Assembly (NCBI RefSeq): GCF_002923755.1
Contig: NZ_PGFZ01000011.1
Location: 36,165-99,655, forward strand
Direction: 5' to 3'
DNA length: 63,491 nucleotides
Origin: Methylovulum psychrotolerans
Lineage (GTDB): Bacteria; Pseudomonadota; Gammaproteobacteria; Methylococcales; Methylomonadaceae
Shown in pieces: positions 45,292 to 54,192 of this stretch (position 1 is the first letter of the stretch; every line of letters begins with the position of its first letter). The position numbers and the translations under genes are program-made. The notes under the pieces were generated by a model. It saw only the letters and a program-made list of their open reading frames with translations, had not been told where the DNA came from and made no database searches.

Positions 45292-45927
45292 GAGGTGTCC
45301 TCCTGAGGACAAGGGTTAAGAACAAGGGGCCGTCCGCAGGGGGTGCGGATTGCCTATAGTAACGCCCTTTGGCTGTGGCGGCGAAAGGGTTTTTGCCGTG
45401 TGTGTTGAAGGATGCGGACGGGGTGGTAAACCGTGACCGTAGGAGTGGGGGATTTTATCTGTGCGGCTTGGACTTAGCGGGGTAGCTGGAGGCTCGGCCC
45501 TGTTAAGGCCAGTGGTAAAATCCTTAATTTTTGTGCCAAGGCTTGGGGGCGTTTGCCCTGGTAGTGCGGGTGCTTGTTTTGATGCTAAAGGCGGGCTGGC
45601 TGTTAGTGCCGCTTATTTTGTCCGTTTGATTATTTTCTGCCTGCCGCTAGGTCGGGCTTTGCCGCCGTTTTGCCGTAAAGCCGCTATTTTTTGGGTTAAC
45701 CTGCCCTAAAGCCTGAAAAAATCCTGTCACTATAAAAATAAGTGCCTAATAAAATCAAAGCATTATCGATGAACTACTTCAAATGTGAAGCATTGACTTT
45801 TTATTAGGTAGTAGTTAATTTCCCCTCTCTTCCGATCTTGTTATAACTATGCCCCAAGGCGGTGCTGCTGCCGACATATTAGCCTGGGGCGGCTTGCGCC
45901 CTGACACTCTGACTAAGGAGATGAAGC
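45292..45927. other. intergenic region before the P450 gene
   Basis: No supported gene. An 82-codon frame near 45461 has no ribosome-binding site and its codon use matches its flanks. The right-hand 200 bp are AT-rich and hold an inverted repeat overlapping a candidate promoter (listed separately). Confidence 0.5.
45745..45808. promoter_or_regulatory. inverted repeat overlapping a candidate promoter of the P450 gene
   Basis: CCTAATAAAATCAAAGC on the left pairs with GCATTGACTTTTTATTAGG on the right (reverse complement CCTAATAAAAAGTCAATGC), so about 16 of 19 positions agree allowing one gap. The right arm includes TTGACT, a possible -35, with weak TAATTT 17 bases later. It looks like an operator controlling the P450 transcript. 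Confidence 0.45.
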
Positions 45928-47256
45928 GTGACTGCCACTACTGATTATCTGGCGCAATACGATGCCGCCGCCGAAGCTGACAAATTCCCTCTGGTACGGC
46001 ACTGGTTGGATACCGAACCGCTGCCGTTTTTTAAACAACTGCGTGAGCAGCGGCCTATTCTGGTCACGCCGGTCTGTACCTTGCTGGCGCGGTTTGACGA
46101 CATCACCGAAGTGCTGAACATGCCGAAGGTGTTTACCGTTGAGCTGTATATTGCCAAGATGGGCGATTATCTGATGGCGCATGATGACGATGCCCTGCAC
46201 ACCCGCGAAAAGTCTCTGATGCAAGGCCTGCTTAACCGTGATGATTTGCCGCAGGTGCGGGCGTTGGTCGCGCGGATCGGTAAGGCGATTCTCGACGGCG
46301 CGGGAACGGGGATTGAAGTCGTTAACGACTATTGCCGCATGGTGCCTGCGACTTTGGTGCAGGATTATTTTGGCCTGACGGGGTGTGATAAAAAGGACTT
46401 GATCGAATGGTCGTATTGGAACCAGTACGATAATTTCCATAACCACCCTTTCGACCTGATGCCGGAAGAGAAGCGCCTGTATATCGTCGAGCGCCATAAT
46501 GCCGTAGGGCCGCCGCTGGGGGCGTATATCGCCGAGTTGATGGCGCGGCGGCTGTTGGCGGTGAAGGCGGAACAGGCGACCAGCAGCCTATTGGTGCTGT
46601 GGTATGGGCTGAAAAAGTTGTTCCGGCTGTTATCCGGCAAGAAAAGCGAGCCGCTCACCGATGATATGGTGACGCGGATGTTACGCACCAATTTTCCCGA
46701 TGCGGTCAATTTTGACTTGACGCGGGTCGGCATCAACGCGGGCGGCTTGCTGATCGGGGCGATAGAAACTACCTCGCAGGCAGTCGCCCAGATTCTGCAA
46801 TTTTTGCTGGACAACCCCGCTTGGCTGGACAAGGCCGTTATCGCCGCGCACCGTGATGACAATAAAGAATTTGACAGTATTGTTTGGGAGGCGTTGCGCT
46901 TTGTGCCGATTGCCCCGTATTTGTTCCGCAAAACCGCTGGCCCTTATACGGTCGGCAAAGACACGCCGCGCGAGACGATGATCTTGCCCGGCACTTATGT
47001 GCTGACCCTGACCCAATCGGCGATGTTCGACCCGCTGATTTTCGCCAACCCCGACGACTTCGTCCCCGAACGCAATTGGTACCATTATTTCCACTTCGGT
47101 TTCGGTAGCCATGAGTGCTTGGGCAAGTATGTCGGTATGGTGATGATCCCGGAAATGGTCCGGCAAGTGTTACTAAAACCTAATGTCCGCGCCTTGGGGC
47201 GGATTGATTATAAAGACGGGCCGTTTCCTGAGCAGTATGAGTTGGCTTGGGGTTGA
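45928..47256 (+). CDS. cytochrome P450
   Basis: The 442-residue soluble P450 has the haem-thiolate cysteine at residue 397 (FHFGFGSHECLGKYVG), the K-helix E-x-x-R in VWEALRFVPIAPYLF and an unusual I-helix INAGGLLIGAIETTSQA, with Glu-Thr where most have an acid-Thr pair in AGxDT. The gene starts with GTG after AAGGAG. It is followed after 122 bp by the multicopper oxidase gene in the same direction. I cannot assign a substrate. Relatives in some bacteria accompany animal-type haem peroxidases, which are absent here. An oxidant generated by nearby enzymes might be its partner, as speculation. Confidence 0.88.
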   Translation: MTATTDYLAQYDAAAEADKFPLVRHWLDTEPLPFFKQLREQRPILVTPVCTLLARFDDITEVLNMPKVFTVELYIAKMGDYLMAHDDDALHTREKSLMQGLLNRDDLPQVRALVARIGKAILDGAGTGIEVVNDYCRMVPATLVQDYFGLTGCDKKDLIEWSYWNQYDNFHNHPFDLMPEEKRLYIVERHNAVGPPLGAYIAELMARRLLAVKAEQATSSLLVLWYGLKKLFRLLSGKKSEPLTDDMVTRMLRTNFPDAVNFDLTRVGINAGGLLIGAIETTSQAVAQILQFLLDNPAWLDKAVIAAHRDDNKEFDSIVWEALRFVPIAPYLFRKTAGPYTVGKDTPRETMILPGTYVLTLTQSAMFDPLIFANPDDFVPERNWYHYFHFGFGSHECLGKYVGMVMIPEMVRQVLLKPNVRALGRIDYKDGPFPEQYELAWG

Positions 47257-47378
47257 ACACCGTAAAAAAGGGGCTTGCGGCCCAGTTGGCCGCGCTCCAA
47301 GGCAAACAGCCTAAACCTGTACCACCCAAAAAACTAAAAAAAGCGTTACCCACCACTATCGAGAGAAGGACGTAGACT

Positions 47379-49073
47379 ATGCAACACTCCCCTGTAAAAC
47401 TGGCTTTGGCGATTGCCTGGGCGTTGGCCACCCCATTGGCGGCTCAGGCCGACACTAACCCTTTGTGTGCTTACGATAAGATTGATGTCAATAAATACGG
47501 CCATCAGCCGTTCCAAAACCCGCCGGAGATCCGCTCTAGCAACGGTGTGTTGACTACGCCGCTGGAAGTGAAATTTACCGACCCCAAAACCACCAGTATC
47601 GCCGGGTGTCCGGTGACGTTGCGCACTTATAACGGGCAATTGGTCGGCCCTACCTTGCGGGTTAAACAAGGCGATGTGATTAATCTGACGCTGAATAATA
47701 ATTTGCCTTTAGAAACGCCGAACGAAGTCCAGCAACAGTTTGACCAAGAAAAAGACAGCGCGTATCTGGACACCAAGCCCGCGTCGTTTAACACCACCAA
47801 TATGCACTACCACGGCCTGCATGTTTCGCCGACGGGTAACAGCGACAACGTTTTGCTGGCGATCAGCCCGCAAAGCCATTTCCCTTACGAAGTCAAACTG
47901 CCCAGCACCCACCCCATCGGCTCGTATTGGTATCATGCCCATGCGCACGGCTCGACTTCCATCCAAGTCGGCAGCGGTATGGCCGGGGCGATTGTTATTG
48001 AAGACAATGCCGACGCGCCAAAAGCCTTGCTGGCGGCCAATGCCAATGAGAAAACCTTGGTCTTGCAGACTATTCTTTATAACGAAAACGGCAAGCTTAA
48101 CAATATCACCAAGCTGTTTCCGGGGCCGTCCACCCCCACCGCCAAAGATTGCAAGAAGGCCAATAAAGGCACTTGGCCGTGCGCTAACCGGGCGATTACC
48201 ATCAACGGCCAAATCGCCCCCATCATTACCATGAAGCGCGGCGAGGTACAGCGTTGGCGCTTGATTGACACCGCGTTCCGCGAATCGATTTATTTCGCCG
48301 TGCAAGACCATGACCTGCATGAGATTGCCCTGGACGGCAATTATTTGGGGCATGTCGACACTTGGAAGGCGGGGGTGGCCATTGATTTGGAGCCGGGCTA
48401 CCGCAGCGATGTCTTGGTGAAGGCCAGTATGAAACCGGGCGATTATGAAATCCGCGATATGGCGACCCCGGCCAGCCAATCGTTACGCGGCGACGATGAA
48501 GGCAGCCATGTGATCGGCATTTTGCGCGTCACTGATGAGGTGAACGAGATGGATTTGCCGACCGATGCGCAAATGCGGCCTTTAGCGCCGTTCGGTGATA
48601 CCGATTTGAGCAAAACGGCGGTGGGTTTGCAACAAGTGACGTTTAATCTGACCCAAGATTTGCCGGGTAAGAAAAACTATTTCCAAGTCAATGCCCGCGC
48701 CTTTAGCCCCACCCATGTCCGCAAGCTCAACTTGGGCGCGACCGATATGTGGGCGTTGACGACGTTGGGCGATCCTGATCCGTCGGCATTGGCCAATCCC
48801 GATAACGCCATACCGCCTGTGCCACATTTGTTCCACATCCACGTCAATCCGTTCCAATGGACGCGCCAAGGCCCCGATACGCAATTAGAGCGGGTTTGGA
48901 AAGACACGTTACTGGTGCAAGGCCCGGCCACTACGAATGTCTATACCCACTACACCGACTATATCGGCAAGTTCGTCATGCACTGCCATATCCTCGACCA
49001 TGAAGATTTGGGTATGATGGAAGTGGAGGAGGTGGTTGATCCCAATAGTGGGGCTGCGGCGCATAGCCATTAG
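47379..49073 (+). CDS. secreted multicopper oxidase (laccase-like)
   Basis: The 564-residue protein with a signal peptide (ALAIAWALATPLAAQA) has three cupredoxin domains. Copper ligands are in NMHYHGLHV, GSYWYHAHAHGSTSI, HLFHIHVNPFQW and VMHCHILDHEDLGMMEVEE (type 1 site with Cys and the axial Met). Such enzymes oxidise phenols or metal ions with reduction of oxygen to water. In Marinomonas mediterranea a multicopper oxidase (PpoA) accompanies tyrosinase and LodA in melanogenesis. The protein ends GAAAHSH. A rho-independent terminator follows at once. Confidence 0.92.
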   Translation: MQHSPVKLALAIAWALATPLAAQADTNPLCAYDKIDVNKYGHQPFQNPPEIRSSNGVLTTPLEVKFTDPKTTSIAGCPVTLRTYNGQLVGPTLRVKQGDVINLTLNNNLPLETPNEVQQQFDQEKDSAYLDTKPASFNTTNMHYHGLHVSPTGNSDNVLLAISPQSHFPYEVKLPSTHPIGSYWYHAHAHGSTSIQVGSGMAGAIVIEDNADAPKALLAANANEKTLVLQTILYNENGKLNNITKLFPGPSTPTAKDCKKANKGTWPCANRAITINGQIAPIITMKRGEVQRWRLIDTAFRESIYFAVQDHDLHEIALDGNYLGHVDTWKAGVAIDLEPGYRSDVLVKASMKPGDYEIRDMATPASQSLRGDDEGSHVIGILRVTDEVNEMDLPTDAQMRPLAPFGDTDLSKTAVGLQQVTFNLTQDLPGKKNYFQVNARAFSPTHVRKLNLGATDMWALTTLGDPDPSALANPDNAIPPVPHLFHIHVNPFQWTRQGPDTQLERVWKDTLLVQGPATTNVYTHYTDYIGKFVMHCHILDHEDLGMMEVEEVVDPNSGAAAHSH

Positions 49074-49091
49074 GCTTAAGCGGGAGTGGGT

Positions 49092-49124
49092 AAGGGCAAG
49101 CGTTTGGGCTTGCCCTTCGTTTTT
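49092..49124 (+). terminator. rho-independent terminator after the multicopper oxidase
   Basis: AAGGGCAAGC and GCTTGCCCTT form a 10-bp stem with a 6-base loop, followed by CGTTTTT. It begins about 19 bp past the stop codon and closes the P450-MCO transcript. Confidence 0.85.
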
Positions 49125-49303
49125 AGGGAGTCGTGTTAATTATCCTAAAGCTGAGCTTGTTAACCCGTCAGTGCTGAATCCTTTGGATAATGGGTAAGTC
49201 ATCAGGCATCGTATAGCTTCTTTCAAATGAAGATTAGCTGTTTATTTAGAATACGGTTAAGCGTATGATTGACCGTATTATTAAGGTCTTATGGAGGCAT
49301 GGC

Positions 49304-49561
49304 ATGGCGGGTATCAGTGCAAACGAACTGAAAATAAAAGGCGTTATGGCGATACAAACGGCGTTGGAGCAACACGATGAAGCGGTTATTTCCGTGCGTG
49401 GCAAAGAACGTTTTGTGGTGATGGATGTCGCACATTACCAGTATTTACGCGAATGCGAATTGACCGCTGCGCTGGCTGAATCCCATGCTGATATAGCAGC
49501 AGGACGCTATGTTAAAGAATCCGCCGAGCAACATCTGGCGCGGTTGGAAAGTATGGGATGA
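49304..49561 (+). CDS. Phd/YefM-type antitoxin
   Basis: The 85-residue protein opens MAGISANELKIKGVMAIQTALEQ and continues DEAVISVRGKERFVVMDVAHYQYLREC, the prevent-host-death fold. A GGAGG sits six bases before the chosen ATG; an upstream in-frame ATG (49265) has none. The next gene overlaps by 4 bp (ATGA), the normal toxin-antitoxin arrangement. In working modules this protein would neutralise the toxin and repress the operon. The toxin here is damaged, so the antitoxin may be a relic or may guard against a related toxin. Confidence 0.85.
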   Translation: MAGISANELKIKGVMAIQTALEQHDEAVISVRGKERFVVMDVAHYQYLRECELTAALAESHADIAAGRYVKESAEQHLARLESMG

Positions 49562-49832
49562 GCTATACGCTAATTTTTACTGAGCAATACAACCGCCGGG
49601 CTTTACGCTTTATTAAACGCCATCCTGAGCTAAAAAAACCGTATCTTAAAACCCTGCAACTGCTGGAAGTGAACCCGTTCCACCCCTCGTTACGCTTACA
49701 TGCCTTGCAAGGCAAGTTAGCGCATTGCCACTCTGTTTCCATCAATCTGTCTTACCGCATACCTTGGAGTTGCAAATCAGTGCAGCGGAAATTATTCTGC
49801 TTAATGTGGGCGATCATGATGCGGTTTATTGA
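49558..49832 (+). pseudogene. RelE/ParE-type toxin, frameshifted
   Basis: The frame starting MSYTLIFTEQYNRRALRFIKRHPELKK has the toxin pattern through HALQGKLAHCHSVSINLSYRI. It then runs into an unrelated reading at 49750. Restoring one base recovers TLELQISAAEIILLNVGDHDAVY-stop, the expected end of YafQ/RelE-type toxins, ending at 49832. The open frame as it stands runs to 49935 and into the lodB-like gene. A one-base deletion (real or sequencing) has probably inactivated it. Confidence 0.8.
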
Positions 49833-49866
49833 CAGGAATAACGTTTTTTTGGGGCTTTTCCTGGAT

Positions 49867-50961
49867 TTAACCCAGCCGCCGTTGCCAAAACGGCGCGTCT
49901 GGCCAGCGTTGTTCTTGGCGGTGGTAGTCGCTTAGGGTGGTTTGGTAGGCGGCGAATTCGCGCTGCATCAGTGCTTGGTAGCGGGTGAAGCCGCTACTGT
50001 CTTGGCGGCGGATGTAGTCAGTTAGTGCGTAAGCGGCGAACAGGCCGGAACGTAGGGCTTTGATGATGCCTTGTGAGGACAGGGGATCGAAGCAGGATAG
50101 CGCGTCACCTACGGCGAGCAGGTCGGGGCGGGCGGGGCCGTGTAGGTAGCGGGAGTTGGCTGGCCACAGTTGCGGTGGGGCTAGCGGGCGGGCGTTGCCG
50201 ATGAGGGGCTGGACGTGGCGGGTCTGTGCCAGTTGCTGTTGCCAAGCGGCCAGTTGTTTGGCTTTGAGGCGGCGGGTGAGGTCGGCATCGGTCATTAGGG
50301 CGACCACGCGGCGGCCTTCGGGGAGGGCGGCGGTGTACCACCAACCGTCGGGGCAGGCTTCGGTCAGTACGGCATCGGCGTTGGGCAGGTCGGGGTCGGT
50401 CTGGCCGAAAAAGACCGCACTGGCGACGAGGCGGTCGTGGTTGATGGGTTTAAGGCCTGCCAGACGCGACGGCAGGGCGGTGCGGCCACTGGCATCGATG
50501 AGGTAGGTGGCGCGGTAGTCGCCTGCGTCGCCGCAGCCGATGTGCCAGTATGGGGCGTGGTGGCTGAGGGTGTGGAGTTGGGCGGGCAGGCGTTGGGCAC
50601 CTTGTTGGCGGGCGGCGTTGAGGAGTGTTTGGTCGAAGCGGGCGCGGTCTAGCCGCCAGCCAGTGTTGTGGACGTTGAGAAAGAATTCGTTGCTGACCAG
50701 TTCGGGGCTGCCCCAGGCGCTGACGGTGCGGAATGAGGGGCAATGGTTGTCTTGTAGGAAGGCCGCGCCGACACCGAGTTGGTCAAGAAAGGGCTTGATG
50801 AGCGGCGGTACGGATTCGCCGATGCGGAAGGGGGTGCTGCGGCCAGGGTCGGCGATGGCGACGCGCAGGCCGGGCACGGTTTGGGCGAGGGATAGGGCGA
50901 CCGCACAGCCTGCGGGGCCGGCACCGACGATGAAGACATCAAAAAGGGTGGGCTGGGTCAT
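49867..50961 (-). CDS. LodB-like flavoprotein maturase
   Basis: The 364-residue FAD-dependent protein has the dinucleotide motif FIVGAGPAGCAVALSL near the N-terminus, then SVPPLIKPFLDQLGV, NTGWRLDRARFDQTLL, YLIDASGRTALPSRLA and LLAVGDALSCFDPLSSQGI. This is the tryptophan-halogenase-like/LodB family, in which LodB is required to form the cysteine-tryptophylquinone cofactor of LodA. The length matches LodB (about 368). It is the last gene of the tyrosinase-lodA-small gene-lodB order, separated from the others by a MITE-like element. Maturation of the LodA-like protein is the expected role. Confidence 0.85.
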   Translation of the reverse strand: MTQPTLFDVFIVGAGPAGCAVALSLAQTVPGLRVAIADPGRSTPFRIGESVPPLIKPFLDQLGVGAAFLQDNHCPSFRTVSAWGSPELVSNEFFLNVHNTGWRLDRARFDQTLLNAARQQGAQRLPAQLHTLSHHAPYWHIGCGDAGDYRATYLIDASGRTALPSRLAGLKPINHDRLVASAVFFGQTDPDLPNADAVLTEACPDGWWYTAALPEGRRVVALMTDADLTRRLKAKQLAAWQQQLAQTRHVQPLIGNARPLAPPQLWPANSRYLHGPARPDLLAVGDALSCFDPLSSQGIIKALRSGLFAAYALTDYIRRQDSSGFTRYQALMQREFAAYQTTLSDYHRQEQRWPDAPFWQRRLG

Positions 50962-51082
50962 GCGTTGTTTGGGGAGGTAAGTGATGGTCTGTTTTAGGCA
51001 ATGGCGTGGTTTGTCAGGTGACGGCGGCTACCTGACAAACTACGCTATTGGGCGGTAAGCTAGCGGCCAGTAATCTGCTAGC

Positions 51083-51301
51083 TTAGGAACGTGCATAAAA
51101 TTAAGTAGGCGTTCCATTGTATCTCTGCGTGTTAAACCCCACCCCAGCCCTCCCCTTGGCAGGGGAGGGAGCTTATGTCTCCTCCGGTATACAGTTGAAA
51201 ATAAAGGGGAAAAAGCCCATTCACCTGCCAAGGGGGAGGCTGGGGTGGGGTTGCCGTACTTTCGCCTGTTCAACAGATTTTATTTCATGCACGTTCCTTA
51301 C
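51083..51301. repeat. MITE-like element A, copy 2 (about 218 bp)
   Basis: Same organisation and strongly similar sequence to 42196-42413, with ends AGGAACGTGCAT and GCACGTTCCT. The first 70 bases are almost identical and the middle has diverged. It lies between the lodB-like gene and the small gene next to lodA. Confidence 0.8.
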
Positions 51302-51377
51302 CTCAGCTTGGTTTTTGCTTGGCGGTGGCGGTGTCGGGCAGAACCGCTTGCCCGACCTACTCGACTACGCGCGCTGG

Positions 51378-51785
51378 TTACAGTTTAACCGCATAAAATG
51401 AGGCGACGACACCGGCGGGGGAGATGCCGCCGTTGCTGCTGGCGTGGGGGATGGTGCGGATGACGGAGCCTACCAGGGCGGGGATTTGTTGTACGCCGTT
51501 CGGCCAGTGGGCGACCAGGTAGCCTTCGTAATCGTAGATCCATTGTTCGCCGCCGACCACGCCGACCCCTTGGAAGCGTACCCGCATCGGGCTGCCGTAT
51601 TCGCGGGAGCCTTGCAGTTTCAGCGACCAGCCGTCGCCGCCGATGGTGCCGCTGAGGATTTGCATGGCATCTTCGTGGATGTCGATGACACCTTGGCCGA
51701 ATTCCAGATCGTTGACGGCGGTGTTCAAGTTAGGGTCGTTTAAGAGGCTGCGGTAAGCCCATTGGCCGACGAAAGGGTTGTTCAT
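51378..51785 (-). CDS. small hypothetical protein encoded next to lodA, 135 aa
   Basis: The protein of 135 residues has no signal peptide and is strand-rich: NNPFVGQWAYRSLLNDPNLNTAVNDLEFGQGVIDI, LSGTIGGDGWSLKLQGS, WIYDYEGYLVAHWPNG and a C-terminal ASFYAVKL. The beta-barrel-like pattern reminds me of lipocalin-type folds, but no family is recognised. It lies 98 bp downstream of the LodA-like gene and reads the same way, so it is probably co-transcribed. A role in binding a substrate or a quinone intermediate of the LodA pathway is inference. Confidence 0.6.
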   Translation of the reverse strand: MNNPFVGQWAYRSLLNDPNLNTAVNDLEFGQGVIDIHEDAMQILSGTIGGDGWSLKLQGSREYGSPMRVRFQGVGVVGGEQWIYDYEGYLVAHWPNGVQQIPALVGSVIRTIPHASSNGGISPAGVVASFYAVKL

Positions 51786-51882
51786 GGTGTGCTCCTTGGC
51801 GTTATGGTTAGTGTTGGGTGGTGCGTTAAGGGAGGTTGTGCCGGGAGGGCGGGTCAGTGGCCCGTACTCCCGGCAAGTTAGG

Positions 51883-54171
51883 TCAATCGCTTTTTTCGGT
51901 GTCCGGCCCTGAGCGTTCGACGCTGTAATAGCGGTCGTCGGGCAGGCTGGTGGATGGGGTGGCCATCACGTTGCTGCTGGGCGGTAGATGGGGGTTGCGG
52001 ATGATGAAGCCGAGCCGCCACCAGTCGCTGACCATTTTTAGGTCGCCCGCGTTGGTTTGTTGGATGCCCCGGCTCCAGGTCGTCCATTGCAACTGCGGTT
52101 GCCCTTGTGCGTCGAAGCCGACCAGTTCATTGGATTGCAGGGGTCGGTGTGCGGGCCACCAGAGGGTATCCCAGGTTTGTTGTTGTTGCGCCATGCGGGC
52201 ATCGTCGCTGGTGTTGATGAGGTTCCACTCGGCGTAGGTTATGTCGATGGTGTTGGTGGTGCATTCGTTAAAGTCGGCTTGCCACGGCACGGCCATGGAT
52301 TTGGTCAGGTCGCCCGGTTGCAGGCCGGTGTTGTAGTCGTTGTTTTGGCTAAGCGGGCTGTCCATGGCGAAGGTGTTGTCGTCGAGCAAGCTGCCGTGTT
52401 TGGCGTTGGCTTGGGCGGCAGATTGCAGGAAGTCCGACCAACTGCGGTCGGCTTTGATCCGGTAGGGTTCCAGGTAGATGGAGGGGTTGCGCAGCACCCA
52501 GCCGATTTCGCCGCCCGGACAGAACGCCCCGCCGAGCAGGTTGCTCAATACGCCACGGTCGAGTTCGCGGGCGTTTTTGGGGGGTGTGGTGGGGTAGGGT
52601 TGGAACACCGGATAGTTGGGGGGTAGGCAACCTTGTTCGATTTCGTTGCTGAAATAGCCCAGCGCCCATTGTTTGAGGACGAACAGTTGGTAGTCGGTCA
52701 GGCGCAGAAATTTGGACGGCACGAGATTGCTGAGCGGGTTGTCGCCGCATAATAGCGGCATCAACGGCAGGTTGTGGATGCGGCTGCCGACTTTGTTGCT
52801 GATTTTGAAGTCATTTTCTTCACCGCCGCGCCGGAGCAGGTCGAACAGGAATTGCCGCATCGGTGCGTAGGGGTCGAATACCCAGAGGCCGTCTTGCAGG
52901 CGTGGGGTGGGCTTGCGGGTTTCGGCTTGGGCTTCGCCTTGGCTGGCGTTGCGGTTTTGGTGGCGGCTGAGGCTGTCGGCGACCGCTGCGTCGTAGTCGG
53001 CACGCTCGTGGAAGTAGCGGGGCGGTTGGCTGAGCAGGCGGGGGTCGAAAGTGCCGCGCTGTTCGGGATCGTGGGGGAAGTTGGATTGGGCGAGGATGTC
53101 GCTCAGGTATAAAAATTCGTTGGGGCGGAACAGGATCGGCCAGATGTCGCAGTAGAAGCCGGGTTTAAAGGTGGGGTTCCAGGTCAGGCGGCTGGCTTGC
53201 CATTGTGCCAGGGCTTGCGCGTTGTGGGGCGGGATGGTTTCGGGGTCGGCAAAGCTGTCGATGCGCCCGTACAGGCGGGTGTCGGCGGCGAATTGGCGTA
53301 GGCTCAAGTCGTAGAGTACGTCGTCGGCGGTGATCATGTCGAGGATTTGCGGCACGAAGCGCGGGTAACCGGCCACCACCCAGGCGGGGTATTCGACATC
53401 AATGTAGCGGGTCTGGCCGACTTGTTCGGAGTACATGATCAGCCGCGCCATGACCGGGCCGTCTGAGGTGTCGTCGTACCAGCCGTCGTTGTTGGCGTAG
53501 TCGCTGATATGCGGCTCGCCGGGGCCGGTTTTTTCGCAGCCGGAATGGCCGTGGCCGCCCAAGACCAGCAAGCGCCCTGCGTCGTCGGTGAGGATTTCGC
53601 CCAAGGTGTCGATGTCGTGCGGTTGCAGGCCGCGCGGCGGGAAGGTGGTGGCGTAAGCGCCGTCGCCAGTGCGGTCGAAACGGGCGCGGCGTTGGGTGGT
53701 GGTGTTGACGCTGCGCGGGCCCGGGTCAATGACTAGGCGGTCGCGGTCGGTGATGTCGGGGTTGCGGCGGGGATGGTCGCTGTCGTAGCCATGTTCGCCG
53801 CGCAATTGTTGGAAGTCGTACCACGACGCTTTTTTGTTGGCGAGGTAGACCCGCCATTGGATGTCGGTCAGTACCCCGTGGTTGCCGCCGCCTTCGACGG
53901 GGTCGCCGAGTTGCAGTGGCCGGCCTTCGGGGCTGTCGGCATCGTAGACGTAGACTTGGAAGCGGGCGGCTTGGCGTTTGATGCGCCCGTGCTTATCTTT
54001 AAAGGTGTTGACCAATAAGGGGCCGGTCAAGTCGGGGGTTAATAAAGGGTTGCCTTGTGCGTCGCATTGTTGCGGCAGGTTGGCGGGCATTTCGGGGGCG
54101 ATATAAAATTCGCTGGTGCTGTTACCCAGACGAGCGATGCCGATGCCGGGATGGATTTTGTATGTAGCCAC
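51883..54171 (-). CDS. LodA-like cysteine-tryptophylquinone amino acid oxidase
   Basis: LodA-type enzymes oxidatively deaminate the epsilon-amino group of lysine (others use glycine) with release of hydrogen peroxide. The 762-residue protein starts ATYKIHPGIGIARLGNSTSEFYI, the family opening. The two residues that form the quinone are present: Cys551 in GGAFCPGGEIGW and Trp630 in VPWQADFNEC, about 79 residues apart. LVLGGHGHSG, YPAWVVAGYPRFVPQILDM and TDIQWRVYLANKKASWY are also family features. No signal peptide. The substrate cannot be deduced from sequence. A lodB-like maturase lies downstream. Confidence 0.92.
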   Translation of the reverse strand: MATYKIHPGIGIARLGNSTSEFYIAPEMPANLPQQCDAQGNPLLTPDLTGPLLVNTFKDKHGRIKRQAARFQVYVYDADSPEGRPLQLGDPVEGGGNHGVLTDIQWRVYLANKKASWYDFQQLRGEHGYDSDHPRRNPDITDRDRLVIDPGPRSVNTTTQRRARFDRTGDGAYATTFPPRGLQPHDIDTLGEILTDDAGRLLVLGGHGHSGCEKTGPGEPHISDYANNDGWYDDTSDGPVMARLIMYSEQVGQTRYIDVEYPAWVVAGYPRFVPQILDMITADDVLYDLSLRQFAADTRLYGRIDSFADPETIPPHNAQALAQWQASRLTWNPTFKPGFYCDIWPILFRPNEFLYLSDILAQSNFPHDPEQRGTFDPRLLSQPPRYFHERADYDAAVADSLSRHQNRNASQGEAQAETRKPTPRLQDGLWVFDPYAPMRQFLFDLLRRGGEENDFKISNKVGSRIHNLPLMPLLCGDNPLSNLVPSKFLRLTDYQLFVLKQWALGYFSNEIEQGCLPPNYPVFQPYPTTPPKNARELDRGVLSNLLGGAFCPGGEIGWVLRNPSIYLEPYRIKADRSWSDFLQSAAQANAKHGSLLDDNTFAMDSPLSQNNDYNTGLQPGDLTKSMAVPWQADFNECTTNTIDITYAEWNLINTSDDARMAQQQQTWDTLWWPAHRPLQSNELVGFDAQGQPQLQWTTWSRGIQQTNAGDLKMVSDWWRLGFIIRNPHLPPSSNVMATPSTSLPDDRYYSVERSGPDTEKSD

Positions 54172-54192
54172 GGTGAGGATTCCTATGGTTAA

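Noticed and set aside
45461-45709. 82-codon plus-strand frame upstream of the P450 gene
   Set aside because: Codon use matches the flanks, no ribosome-binding site, and it ends in an AT-rich promoter area.
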